From assembly GCF_001509585.1 (NCBI RefSeq), contig NZ_LNCI01000005.1, forward strand, positions 186,001-250,000: DNA of 64,000 nt. Direction: 5' to 3'. Of this stretch, positions 56,791-64,000 are shown piece by piece. Below the pieces are notes generated by a model. The model was not told where the DNA came from and ran no database searches. It saw nothing but the letters and a program-made list of their open reading frames with translations. This stretch comes from Tropicimonas marinistellae (GTDB lineage: Bacteria; Pseudomonadota; Alphaproteobacteria; Rhodobacterales; Rhodobacteraceae). Every line of letters starts with the position of its first letter. Within the stretch, counting starts at the first letter, position 1. The translations under genes were made by a program, and so were the position numbers.

Positions 56791-58461
56791 TCAAACGGTC
56801 CGTTCGACGGCAAAGGCCGCCTGGTAAGGCGGCAAGGTGATGCCGCCCGCATCGAATGTCGAGACGAAGGGTGCACCTTCGTCCTGGGCCCAATTCCCCG
56901 TCGGCAGAGCGACCTGCCGCTCGCCATCGGTGAGATTGAACGCGCAGAATACCCGCGTATTGCCATGGGTCCGAACGAACGACAGGAATGCCTCGTCGGC
57001 CTCGACCGTCTCGAAACTCCCCTTGGCCAATGCTTCGTGAGTCCGTCGGAAGCCGATCATTCGGCGGTAGAAGGCAAGCATGCTATCGCCGTCCACCTCC
57101 TGAAGGTTCACCGCATGGTTGAGGTGTTCGACCGAGACAGGCAGCCAGGGCTTGCCCTCCGTGAAGCCACCATTGAGATTGTCACGGTTCCACGGCATCG
57201 GCGTCCGACACCCGTCGCGACCACGGAACTTGGGCCAGAACCGCTTGCCGTACGGGTCCTGAAGTTCCTCGAATGCAACATAGACTTCTTCCAGTCCGAG
57301 TTCCTCGCCCTGATACAGGCAAACCGACCCGCGCATACACAGCAGCAGCGCTGCCAGCACCCGGTTCTGCTCCGACGTCAGCCCCCAGCGGGACACATAG
57401 CGTGGCACGTCGTGATTTGAGAACGCCCAGCATGCCCAACTGTCCGGTGCGATCTCATTGAACTTTTCAAGTGTCTCGGACACGAATGTTCCGGACGGAA
57501 AGGTGTTGGAAAGAAACGCAAAATCGTAGCACATGTGCAGCCGATCGGTACCGGCGGTATACTCCGCTTGCACTTCCATGCCACGTTGGCTTTCGCCCAC
57601 TTCTCCGACCGAGGTAATGGCGTCGTACTGATCCATCAACGTGCGCAGCCGGGCGAGGAATGCCAGGTTCTCGGGCTGGGTCTTGTCGTAGAGATGATCC
57701 TGGAAGTTGTACGGGTTTACGGCCGGCGCGGTCTTGTCATTGATATCTTCGGGCGCCAGCGGAGGATTGTCCCGCAACGCCTTGTCGTGGACATAGAAAT
57801 TCACCGTATCCAAGCGGAACCCATCGACCCCGCGATCGAGCCAGAAGCGCGCCACGTCGAGCAAGGCATCCTGAACGGCGGGTTCATGGAAATTGAGATC
57901 GGGCTGGTCGATCAGGAAGTTGTGCAAGTAGTACTGCATCCGCTCCCCATCCCATTCCCAGGCAGAGCCGCCAAAGATGGAAAGCCAGTTATTGGGCGGG
58001 GTCCCGTCGGGCTTGGGGTCGGCCCATACATACCAGTTGGCGCGCGCGTTTTCCCGGCTCTGACGGCTCTCCTGGAACCAGGGATGCTGCGAGGAGGTAT
58101 GCGAAAGCACAAGGTCGATCAGTACCTTCAGTCCAAGTTCGTGCGCACGCTCGATCAGTGCATCGAAATCGCCAAGCGACCCGAACATCGGATCCACATC
58201 GCAGTAGTCCGAGACATCGTAGCCAAAATCCAACATCGGAGACCGGAAGAAGGGCGATATCCAGATCCCGTCCACGCCGAGCGACGCGATATGGGGCAGC
58301 CTGTGGATGATCCCGGCAAGGTCGCCGATCCCGTCGCCGTTCGTGTCCTGGTAGGAGCGCGGATAGATCTGGTAGATCACCGCGCCGCGCCACCAGTCGG
58401 GGTCGGTCGTCATGGCCCTCGGCGCTGCGGCGGCGTCGGGATGGGTGTCAACGAAGCTCAT
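56791..58461 (-). CDS. aglA: Alpha-glucosidase, GH13
   Basis: 556 aa cytoplasmic hydrolase of alpha-glucosides. The GH13 regions are clear: region I DLVLSHTSSQHPWF, region II DGFRLDTVNFY with nucleophile D218, region III SVGEVG with acid/base E287, and region IV FSNHDVPR with D351. The length is normal for the AglA/oligo-1,6-glucosidase group. It sits between the permease and ATPase genes of the agl transporter (19 and 18-20 base gaps), so the imported sugar is cleaved directly. Confidence 0.95.
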   Translation of the reverse strand: MSFVDTHPDAAAAPRAMTTDPDWWRGAVIYQIYPRSYQDTNGDGIGDLAGIIHRLPHIASLGVDGIWISPFFRSPMLDFGYDVSDYCDVDPMFGSLGDFDALIERAHELGLKVLIDLVLSHTSSQHPWFQESRQSRENARANWYVWADPKPDGTPPNNWLSIFGGSAWEWDGERMQYYLHNFLIDQPDLNFHEPAVQDALLDVARFWLDRGVDGFRLDTVNFYVHDKALRDNPPLAPEDINDKTAPAVNPYNFQDHLYDKTQPENLAFLARLRTLMDQYDAITSVGEVGESQRGMEVQAEYTAGTDRLHMCYDFAFLSNTFPSGTFVSETLEKFNEIAPDSWACWAFSNHDVPRYVSRWGLTSEQNRVLAALLLCMRGSVCLYQGEELGLEEVYVAFEELQDPYGKRFWPKFRGRDGCRTPMPWNRDNLNGGFTEGKPWLPVSVEHLNHAVNLQEVDGDSMLAFYRRMIGFRRTHEALAKGSFETVEADEAFLSFVRTHGNTRVFCAFNLTDGERQVALPTGNWAQDEGAPFVSTFDAGGITLPPYQAAFAVERTV

Positions 58462-58481
58462 GTCGGCCTCTTGTATTCAGG

Positions 58482-59627
58482 CTACTTGACCGAACCGGCC
58501 AGCAGGCCGCGGACGAGATAGCGTTGCATGGCAAAGAACACGGCAATGGGGACGGCCATGGAGATGAAGGCCGCCGTCGCCAGGATTTCCCAGTTGCCGC
58601 CACGGGTGCCCAACAGTTCGACGATCTGCTTGGTCATAACGGTCGTTTCTCCCGTCGCGTCCACAAGGAACACCATGGCAACCAGCAGGTCGTTCCAGGT
58701 CCAGAGGAACTGGAAGATGGCAAAGGACGCGAGCGCCGGGAACGACAGTGGCAGGATGATCTTCACGAAGATCTGGAAGTCGGTCGCGCCGTCCACCTTT
58801 GCGTTCTCGATGATGTCGCGCGGAAGGCCGACCATGTAATTCCTGAGCAGATAGATCGCCAGCGGCAATCCGAAGCCCGTATGCGCGAACCACACGCCGA
58901 GGTACCCCTTTCCGATACCTATGGCATTGTGGAATTTCAGCAGCGGAATCAATGCAAGCTGCAAGGGCACCACGAGCAGCGCCACCACGGCCGCGATCAA
59001 AAGCGCGCGGCCCGGGAAATCCATCCAAGCCAGTGCATAGGCCGCGAAGGCGGCGATCAGGATTGGGATGATCGTGGAGGGAATCGTGACTGTGAGCGTG
59101 GAGAAAAACGCTTTCGACATGCCCTCCCGGTTGGACGGGTTAAAGAGCATGTTTTGGTAGTTTTCGGTGGTGAATTGCGGCGGCGTTGTCGCCGTCGCGA
59201 ACACCCGTTGTCCGCGTGAGCCGGTAAATTCCTCCTCGCTCTCGAAGCGATATGTGCCGTCCGCTTGCACGGTTATGCGACCGTCCTTGATTTCGGCGGT
59301 TTCGCCCGGCTGATAGGCATCAATTGCACGCGACGACGTGCCCCACTGCGAGATATCGCCGGCGTCGAGGCCTTCGAAGAGGTCCCCCTCGAGAACGTAG
59401 AGCCCATCCTGCTGGACCTGTTCGGAGGGTGGTGCCGTCCGTACGACGAGGTTCTGCTCGGTTGCGAACATCGAGCGCCACCAGCCGGAGGACGCGATCT
59501 GGTCCGCCGTGCGGAACGAGGAGACGAAGAGCCCGACCGTTGGGAAGAGCCAAAGGATGACGAGGAACGCAACGGAGAGATGCACCGCCCAGGTCAGACC
59601 GGATTTCGTACCAGCGATATTGTCCAT
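58482..59627 (-). CDS. aglG: Alpha-glucoside ABC transporter permease, MalG type
   Basis: 381 aa from ATG 59627. After the first transmembrane helix (VHLSVAFLVILWLFPTVGLF) comes an unusually long periplasmic segment (about residues 40-155), then the usual five helices. The EAA loop IIENAKVDGATDFQIFVKII and IILPLSFPALASFAIFQFLW are typical of MalG. Ordinary MalG-type permeases are about 280 residues. The extension is a trait of AglG proteins and may interact with the binding protein. Confidence 0.92.
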   Translation of the reverse strand: MDNIAGTKSGLTWAVHLSVAFLVILWLFPTVGLFVSSFRTADQIASSGWWRSMFATEQNLVVRTAPPSEQVQQDGLYVLEGDLFEGLDAGDISQWGTSSRAIDAYQPGETAEIKDGRITVQADGTYRFESEEEFTGSRGQRVFATATTPPQFTTENYQNMLFNPSNREGMSKAFFSTLTVTIPSTIIPILIAAFAAYALAWMDFPGRALLIAAVVALLVVPLQLALIPLLKFHNAIGIGKGYLGVWFAHTGFGLPLAIYLLRNYMVGLPRDIIENAKVDGATDFQIFVKIILPLSFPALASFAIFQFLWTWNDLLVAMVFLVDATGETTVMTKQIVELLGTRGGNWEILATAAFISMAVPIAVFFAMQRYLVRGLLAGSVK

Positions 59628-59638
59628 CTGCCTGCCCC

Positions 59639-60844
59639 CTACTTCATTTCCTTGCGCGCATTGCGCACGTTCCAGACCAGGATTGGCGTCACCAGCAGCA
59701 TGATGATCATGGCAGAGGCCGAGCCCACGCCCCAATCGTTGGCGCGGAACAACTTGTCATACATGTAGTTGGCCAGAACCTGTGTGCCCCATTGACCGTT
59801 GGTCATGGCGTAGACGATGTCGAAGACCTTGAGCACGACGAGTGTGATCGTCGTCCAGACGACCACGATGGTCGGCATGATCTGGGGCACCTTGATCTTG
59901 AAGAAGATCGCAAATGGCCCCGCTCCGTCCACGATGGCAGCTTCGACCGTCTCTTCGGGGATGCCGCGCAGCGCAGCCGAGAGGATGACCATGGCAAAGC
60001 CAGTCTGGATCCAGATCAGTACCGCCATGAGGAAGAAGTTGTTCCAGAACGGCAGCGTCAGCCAGAGCTGTGGTTCGCCTCCGACACCGACCCAGAGCGC
60101 GTTCAGGATACCGATCTGGTCCTGATCCGCCGGACGGAAGTCATAGACCAGTTTCCAAATGACCGATGCACCCACAAAGGAAATCGCCATCGGCATGAAG
60201 ATGAGCATCTTGGCGATGTTTCCCCAGGAAATGCGATCGGTCAGCTGCGCAACGATCAGGCCGAAGACGGTGGACATGGCCGGCACAACGATCAACCAGA
60301 ACATGTTGTTCCGCATGGCTTCCCAGAACTTCGCCTCACCGAACATCTGAGTGTAGTTGTCGAAACCGACCCATTCATATCCGCCCGCAACCCGTTGCAT
60401 CATCGACAGGCGCAGCGTTTCGAAGACCGGATAGGTCAGATAAAGGCCGAGCGCGACGATGGCCGGTAGCAGGAACAGCCAGGGCCGGATCATGTTTGCA
60501 TGGGAGATGTTGTGCCCGGCAGACACCGCACCGGTGCCGTACATGAAATCCTTCAGGCGCCACAAACCGAAGATCAGCGCGGCGACGATCAAGAGCCAAA
60601 AAACGGCGGCAAGGCCGAAATCGTTCCTGGTGAAGTAAAGAAGGTACAGAGCCAGGATTACCAAGGCCGGAAGCGCGAAAACGAAAATCGTGCCACTTCG
60701 GCGCCGAACCGCCGCTTCCTCGGCAGAATACGCACGGGCGGGCAGCAAGAACCTGTCCAGAACGAAATTCGAGAAGAAAAAGTACCCGACGCAGCCGCCG
60801 ACACCAATGATGATGGTCACAAGGCCCTGTAGTGCTGGATGCAT
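59639..60844 (-). CDS. aglF: Alpha-glucoside ABC transporter permease, MalF type
   Basis: 401 aa. An N-terminal extension with about three extra hydrophobic segments (residues 5-100) precedes the core permease. The core starts near MIRPWLFLLPAIVALGLYLT and shows the EAA loop GIPEETVEAAIVDGAGPFAI then FKIKVPQIMPTIVVVWTTIT. The sequence around the EAA motif binds the AglK ATPase. The gene lies 11 bases from aglG. Confidence 0.92.
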   Translation of the reverse strand: MHPALQGLVTIIIGVGGCVGYFFFSNFVLDRFLLPARAYSAEEAAVRRRSGTIFVFALPALVILALYLLYFTRNDFGLAAVFWLLIVAALIFGLWRLKDFMYGTGAVSAGHNISHANMIRPWLFLLPAIVALGLYLTYPVFETLRLSMMQRVAGGYEWVGFDNYTQMFGEAKFWEAMRNNMFWLIVVPAMSTVFGLIVAQLTDRISWGNIAKMLIFMPMAISFVGASVIWKLVYDFRPADQDQIGILNALWVGVGGEPQLWLTLPFWNNFFLMAVLIWIQTGFAMVILSAALRGIPEETVEAAIVDGAGPFAIFFKIKVPQIMPTIVVVWTTITLVVLKVFDIVYAMTNGQWGTQVLANYMYDKLFRANDWGVGSASAMIIMLLVTPILVWNVRNARKEMK

Positions 60845-60928
60845 CTTTCTCCCCTCTTCACAACGCGTTAACGGCAGTCGTTGATGCGGGCGGCCCTACG
60901 TGAGCCGCCCGCTTTGGTTCGGAAGACG

Positions 60929-62278
60929 TTATTTCAGCGAGTCCCAGGACTGCTGGATCTCATCGGCCACCGCCTGCGCATCCTTGCCGCCAGAATAGTC
61001 AACCATGCCGGTCCAGAAGGTGCCAGCGCCCACGCCGCCGGGCATCAGGTCCGAGCCGTCGAAACGGAAGACGTCAGCATTCAGGAGAATCTGGTTCATC
61101 TTCTTCAAAGTTGCATCGCCGAACACTTCCTGGTTCGCCGTTTTCAACGGTGTGAGGAAGCCGGTCTGCGCCATCCACACTTCATGAGCGATTTCCGATT
61201 GCAGGAACTTGATGAGTTCATGCGCGCCCGTGCTGTCCTTGGTGATACCGAAGAGCGTGCCGGCTCCAAGCACCGGATTGCCGAGATCCTTCTCCGCATA
61301 GGACGGGAAGTAGAAGAAATCAGCGTCCTCGGGGATCATCGTGCCTTCCGGGAAGAAGGACGGGATGAACGAGGCCATGCGGTGCATGTAGCACTGCGGT
61401 GGCGCGGAGAAGAGACCCTTCGGACTGTCACGGAAATCCGTTGCAGCGACAGCATCGGACCCGCCGGCAACGAAGTCGTTGTTCCGAGCGAACCAGCCGA
61501 ATTCCTCGATCGCGGCGACGACCTTCTCGTCGTTGAACGGCAATTCGTTGGTCGTCCACTGGTCGTAGACCTCCGGCGTCTGGGTGCGGAGCATCATGTC
61601 CTCGACCCAGTCGGTGGCCGGCCAACCAGTTGCCCCTCCGGAACCAAGGCCAATGCACCAGGGCGTTTCGCCATCGGCGACGATCTGCTCGGTCAGAGCC
61701 TTGAGATCTTCCATCGTCTCGGGAATTTCGTAGCCGGCATCCTCGAAATTCTCTGGCACGTACCACACCAGCGATTTCACATCCGCCTTGTAGGGGAAGG
61801 CATAGAAATGCGATTCCCCATCGGCGCCGGGATAGGATCCGAGGTCCACCCAGGATTGCCCGGCCGCGTAGTTCTCGGCCATCCAGGCTGCCGCTTCGTC
61901 GCCAAGCGGTGTCAGGTGGCCGTTTTTGGCAAGGTCGGCGGCAAGGCCGGGTTGTGGGAAGATCGCGATGTTCGGCGGCGAACCGCCTTCCACATCCACC
62001 ACGATCTGCTGTTCGAAGCTGTCAGAGCCGGAGTAGCGAACATCCGCGCCGGTGGCTTCACGGAAGTAGTCTAGAACGCTTTCGACAAGTTCCTGGTCCG
62101 GCCCCAGCCATGGCCCGAACACGGTGATCTGTTCGCCGGAAAGGTCGACGGACTTCAGAGCCTCGTAGCTGTCCCAATTGAAGTCGCCTTCGCCCGGCGC
62201 GAATTTGAGGTCTGCCGCACCTGCTGCTCCGGAAAGCAGTGCAACACTGGCCACGCTGGCCAAAAGTGGAAATCTCAT
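60929..62278 (-). CDS. aglE: Alpha-glucoside ABC transporter substrate-binding protein
   Basis: 449 aa from an ATG with GGGAGG seven bases upstream. A signal peptide (FPLLASVASVALLSGAAGA) is cleaved before ADLKFAPGEGDFNWDSYEAL. Family 1 (maltose-type) solute-binding text includes YSGSDSFEQQIVVDVEGGSP, PNIAIFPQPGLAADLAKNG and WDSLK at the end, with aromatic residues for sugar stacking. It is the first gene of the aglEFGAK operon. An 84-base gap to aglF may contain a stabilising structure that favours high expression of the binding protein. Confidence 0.93.
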   Translation of the reverse strand: MRFPLLASVASVALLSGAAGAADLKFAPGEGDFNWDSYEALKSVDLSGEQITVFGPWLGPDQELVESVLDYFREATGADVRYSGSDSFEQQIVVDVEGGSPPNIAIFPQPGLAADLAKNGHLTPLGDEAAAWMAENYAAGQSWVDLGSYPGADGESHFYAFPYKADVKSLVWYVPENFEDAGYEIPETMEDLKALTEQIVADGETPWCIGLGSGGATGWPATDWVEDMMLRTQTPEVYDQWTTNELPFNDEKVVAAIEEFGWFARNNDFVAGGSDAVAATDFRDSPKGLFSAPPQCYMHRMASFIPSFFPEGTMIPEDADFFYFPSYAEKDLGNPVLGAGTLFGITKDSTGAHELIKFLQSEIAHEVWMAQTGFLTPLKTANQEVFGDATLKKMNQILLNADVFRFDGSDLMPGGVGAGTFWTGMVDYSGGKDAQAVADEIQQSWDSLK

Positions 62279-62352
62279 GAATAGCCTCCCGAATTTGCCG
62301 CTCGGGACTTCAGCCCTTGCGGCGAAGTTTGCCCGCGCTAGGCGACTCTCAC

Positions 62353-62366
62353 CCAAAGCGCTTTGG
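62353..62366. promoter_or_regulatory. LacI-type operator 1, CCAAAGCGCTTTGG
   Basis: A perfect 14-base palindrome with a central CG, the usual architecture of LacI/GalR-family sites. It lies 75 bases upstream of the aglE start codon and is the strongest operator candidate for the divergent regulator. Confidence 0.8.
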
Positions 62367-62473
62367 ACACGACTCACCTAGCCGTTTGCCCCCATCGAGT
62401 CAATGCAGACAGCTTACGCTGATGTTTTCACATTCCGAGTGAAAATCGTCCGTGTATGGCACATTTTTTAGAA

Positions 62474-62487
62474 CCAAAGCCCTTTGA
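62474..62487. promoter_or_regulatory. LacI-type operator 2, CCAAAGCCCTTTGA
   Basis: A near-palindromic second copy of the CCAAAG..CTTTG motif, 53 bases before the regulator start and 121 bases from the first copy centre to centre. It probably mediates autoregulation or loop formation. Confidence 0.7.
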
Positions 62488-62539
62488 CTGGCTCGCGTTT
62501 GAGTCGTAACGTCGATTTCGAAACGTGGAAAACATCCCC

Positions 62540-63571
62540 ATGAACCTCAAAGACCTCGCTGCGAGCCTTGGATTGAGCCAAACCACCGTCAGCCGCGCAC
62601 TGAACGGATACCCTGAGGTCTCGGAGGCGACCCGTAAACGCGTGCGGGAGGCTGCGCGTGTTCACGGGTACCGACCCGACAGCCGTGCGCGCTCCCTCGC
62701 GACTGGCAAGGCGATGTGCATCGGGCTTGTGTTGCCGATCTCGGCCAAGCAGGAAATCGTGAACCCTGTCTTCGCGGACTTCGTCGCAGGCGCTGGCGAA
62801 ACGCTGTCAGCACGCGGTTACGATATCATGCTGTCGCTGGTGAACGAGGAAGACCAGTCTTCGGTCTACCGCTCGATGCTGAAGAAAGGGCGCGTCGACG
62901 GGTTGATCATGCAAGCGCCACTCACCGGTGACGAGCGGATCGCACTGCTGCAAGACGTTGGTTTGCCGTTTGTCGTGCATGGGCGGGTGTCCGATCACGA
63001 TGACACCTATTCATGGATGGACATCGACAACCGACACGCCTTCCACCGTGCGACCGATCACTTGTTGGATCTCGGGCACCGGAGAATCGCGCTGCTAAAC
63101 GGAATCGAGGCCATGGATTTCGCGCACCGACGTCGCGATGGGTTTCTCGATGCCATCGCGTCGCGCGGTTTCAGGGCGGACGAAAACCTCATGGCGAGCG
63201 CGGCGATGACGGAGATCTACGGATACGAGGCGGCAGGCCGAATGCTCGACTTGCCCGAACCGCCAACGGCGTTTCTGGCGTCTTCCCTGCTGGTCGGAAT
63301 GGGCGCTCATCGTGCAATCGAAGCGCGTGGCCAGCGTATGGGTCATGATATCTCTGTGGTGATCCATGACGACGGCTTGTCCTACCTACCCAACGGGTCC
63401 GACAACGTGCCGATCTTCACGGCCACGCACTCACCCGTTCGCGACGCCGGTCACATTTGCGCCGACATGCTGTTGCGCCTGATCCAAAACCCCAAGATCG
63501 GCCCGATTCAAACAAAACTCGAGGCTTCCCTGAGACTCGGCCCGTCGAGCGGGCCTGCCCCCAATCAGTAA
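62540..63571 (+). CDS. aglR: LacI-family transcriptional regulator of alpha-glucoside use
   Basis: 343 aa from ATG 62540; GTG 62525 is an alternative. The N-terminal helix-turn-helix NLKDLAASLGLSQTTVSRAL (N2-L21) and hinge helix text (ARVHGYRPDSRARSLATG) are typical. The periplasmic-binding-like domain (about 60-335) has conserved MDIDNRHAFHRATDHLLDLG and HRRIALLNGIE. The orientation and position divergent to aglE match AglR of Sinorhizobium. It is followed at ten bases by a beta-glucosidase gene, so the two are likely cotranscribed. Confidence 0.9.
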   Translation: MNLKDLAASLGLSQTTVSRALNGYPEVSEATRKRVREAARVHGYRPDSRARSLATGKAMCIGLVLPISAKQEIVNPVFADFVAGAGETLSARGYDIMLSLVNEEDQSSVYRSMLKKGRVDGLIMQAPLTGDERIALLQDVGLPFVVHGRVSDHDDTYSWMDIDNRHAFHRATDHLLDLGHRRIALLNGIEAMDFAHRRRDGFLDAIASRGFRADENLMASAAMTEIYGYEAAGRMLDLPEPPTAFLASSLLVGMGAHRAIEARGQRMGHDISVVIHDDGLSYLPNGSDNVPIFTATHSPVRDAGHICADMLLRLIQNPKIGPIQTKLEASLRLGPSSGPAPNQ

Positions 63572-63581
63572 GGATTCGCAG

Positions 63582-64000
63582 ATGTATAAGCGCAGCGACT
63601 TTCCCGACGGTTTCACCTTCGGAGCCTCAACGGCCGCGTATCAGATTGAAGGGCATTCATTCGGCGGTGCCGGGCGTACCCATTGGGACGACTTCGCAGA
63701 AACGCCCGGAAACGTCATTCGCGCGGAGAATGGCGCGGTCGCATGCGACCATTACCATCACTGGCAGGAGGATCTGGACCTGATCCGCGATGCCGGTTTC
63801 GACGCCTACCGTTTCTCCGCGTCCTGGGCGCGGGTGCTTCCGGAAGGACGCGGCACGGTGAACCCCGAGGGGCTCGATTTCTATGATCGCCTCGTGGACG
63901 GAATGCTGGAACGTGGGATCAAGCCCATGGCCACGCTCTATCATTGGGAACTCCCATCGGCGCTTGCGGACCTTGGTGGCTGGCGAAACCCCGATATCGC
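63582..64000 (+). CDS. Beta-glucosidase, GH1 (3' end outside window)
   Basis: First 139 codons, from an ATG with AAGGA seven bases upstream. The family 1 N-terminus is unmistakable: FPDGFTFGASTAAYQIEGHS, ACDHYHHWQEDLDLIRDAGF, DAYRFSASWARVLPEGRGTV and GIKPMATLYHWELPSALADL. The catalytic glutamates lie beyond the window. In Sinorhizobium and relatives a GH1 enzyme is not part of agl, so its coupling to aglR broadens the regulon to beta-glucosides (inference). Confidence 0.93.
   Translation, partial: MYKRSDFPDGFTFGASTAAYQIEGHSFGGAGRTHWDDFAETPGNVIRAENGAVACDHYHHWQEDLDLIRDAGFDAYRFSASWARVLPEGRGTVNPEGLDFYDRLVDGMLERGIKPMATLYHWELPSALADLGGWRNPDI

Overview
The window is GC-rich and gene-dense. It looks like a chromosome of an alphaproteobacterium, most likely a marine Rhodobacterales (Roseobacter group) member. 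The evidence is the usg / gyrA / trmFO / gluQ / hisI / ubiTUV / guaB backbone, the aglEFGAK alpha-glucoside operon, and the divergent alphaproteobacterial families throughout. Genus assignment is inference from gene content; no rRNA operon or other firm taxonomic marker is present.

Left part (1-11 kb), a worn accessory region. It opens with the last two genes of an F-type ATPase in the order alpha-gamma with nothing after gamma, which fits the N-ATPase type rather than the housekeeping enzyme. From 2 to 11 kb there are few intact genes: a small membrane protein, a secreted FG-GAP propeller, an aldo/keto reductase and an NAD-dependent epimerase. Among them lie many relics: pieces of IS5, IS110 and IS3 transposases, a thermonuclease, another aldo/keto reductase, and an unidentified gene. 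Three relics carry a single in-frame stop (TAA, TAG, TGA).

Middle part (11-41 kb), alternating functional modules and scars. (a) A FadR-type GntR regulator lies divergent to a fumarylacetoacetate-hydrolase-like enzyme and heads a NitT/TauT-type ABC transporter with two permeases; three TTGCAACCAAT repeats lie in the control region. (b) A multihaem respiratory cluster encodes a periplasmic pentahaem cytochrome c, a membrane-anchored member of the octahaem tetrathionate reductase family that has nine CXXCH motifs, and a cytochrome b, with a tRNA-3'-end-like fragment upstream. (c) There are scars of an arylsulfatase and a DUF3604 protein, plus an SDR with Phe in place of the catalytic Tyr and a YcaQ-type DNA glycosylase. 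(d) A TetR regulator and an RND efflux pair are separated by two perfect palindromic operators. (e) Then come an SdiA-regulated-like protein, a RecQ helicase relic, a lytic transglycosylase, an SLC13/RCK transporter, tRNA-Leu(CAA), a flavin monooxygenase and a YpfJ-type metallopeptidase.

Right part (41-64 kb), conserved housekeeping and sugar use. It runs YqaA-DsbB, GNAT, Usg, GyrA, a DoxX-like protein, TrmFO-Pmp3, GluQ, HisI, an IscU-like scaffold, the O2-independent ubiquinone genes ubiT-ubiU-ubiV behind an FNR-type palindrome, GuaB, and a SHOCT protein. The end holds the aglE-F-G-A-K operon (binding protein, two permeases, GH13 alpha-glucosidase, ATPase). It is divergent from a LacI-type regulator followed by a GH1 beta-glucosidase that is cut by the window end. 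Two CCAAAG..CTTTG palindromes lie between the divergent units.

Taken together, the haem cluster, the anaerobic quinone genes and the FNR-type box suggest an organism able to respire without oxygen, while the agl, SDR, FAH and ABC genes point to scavenging of sugars and small acids.
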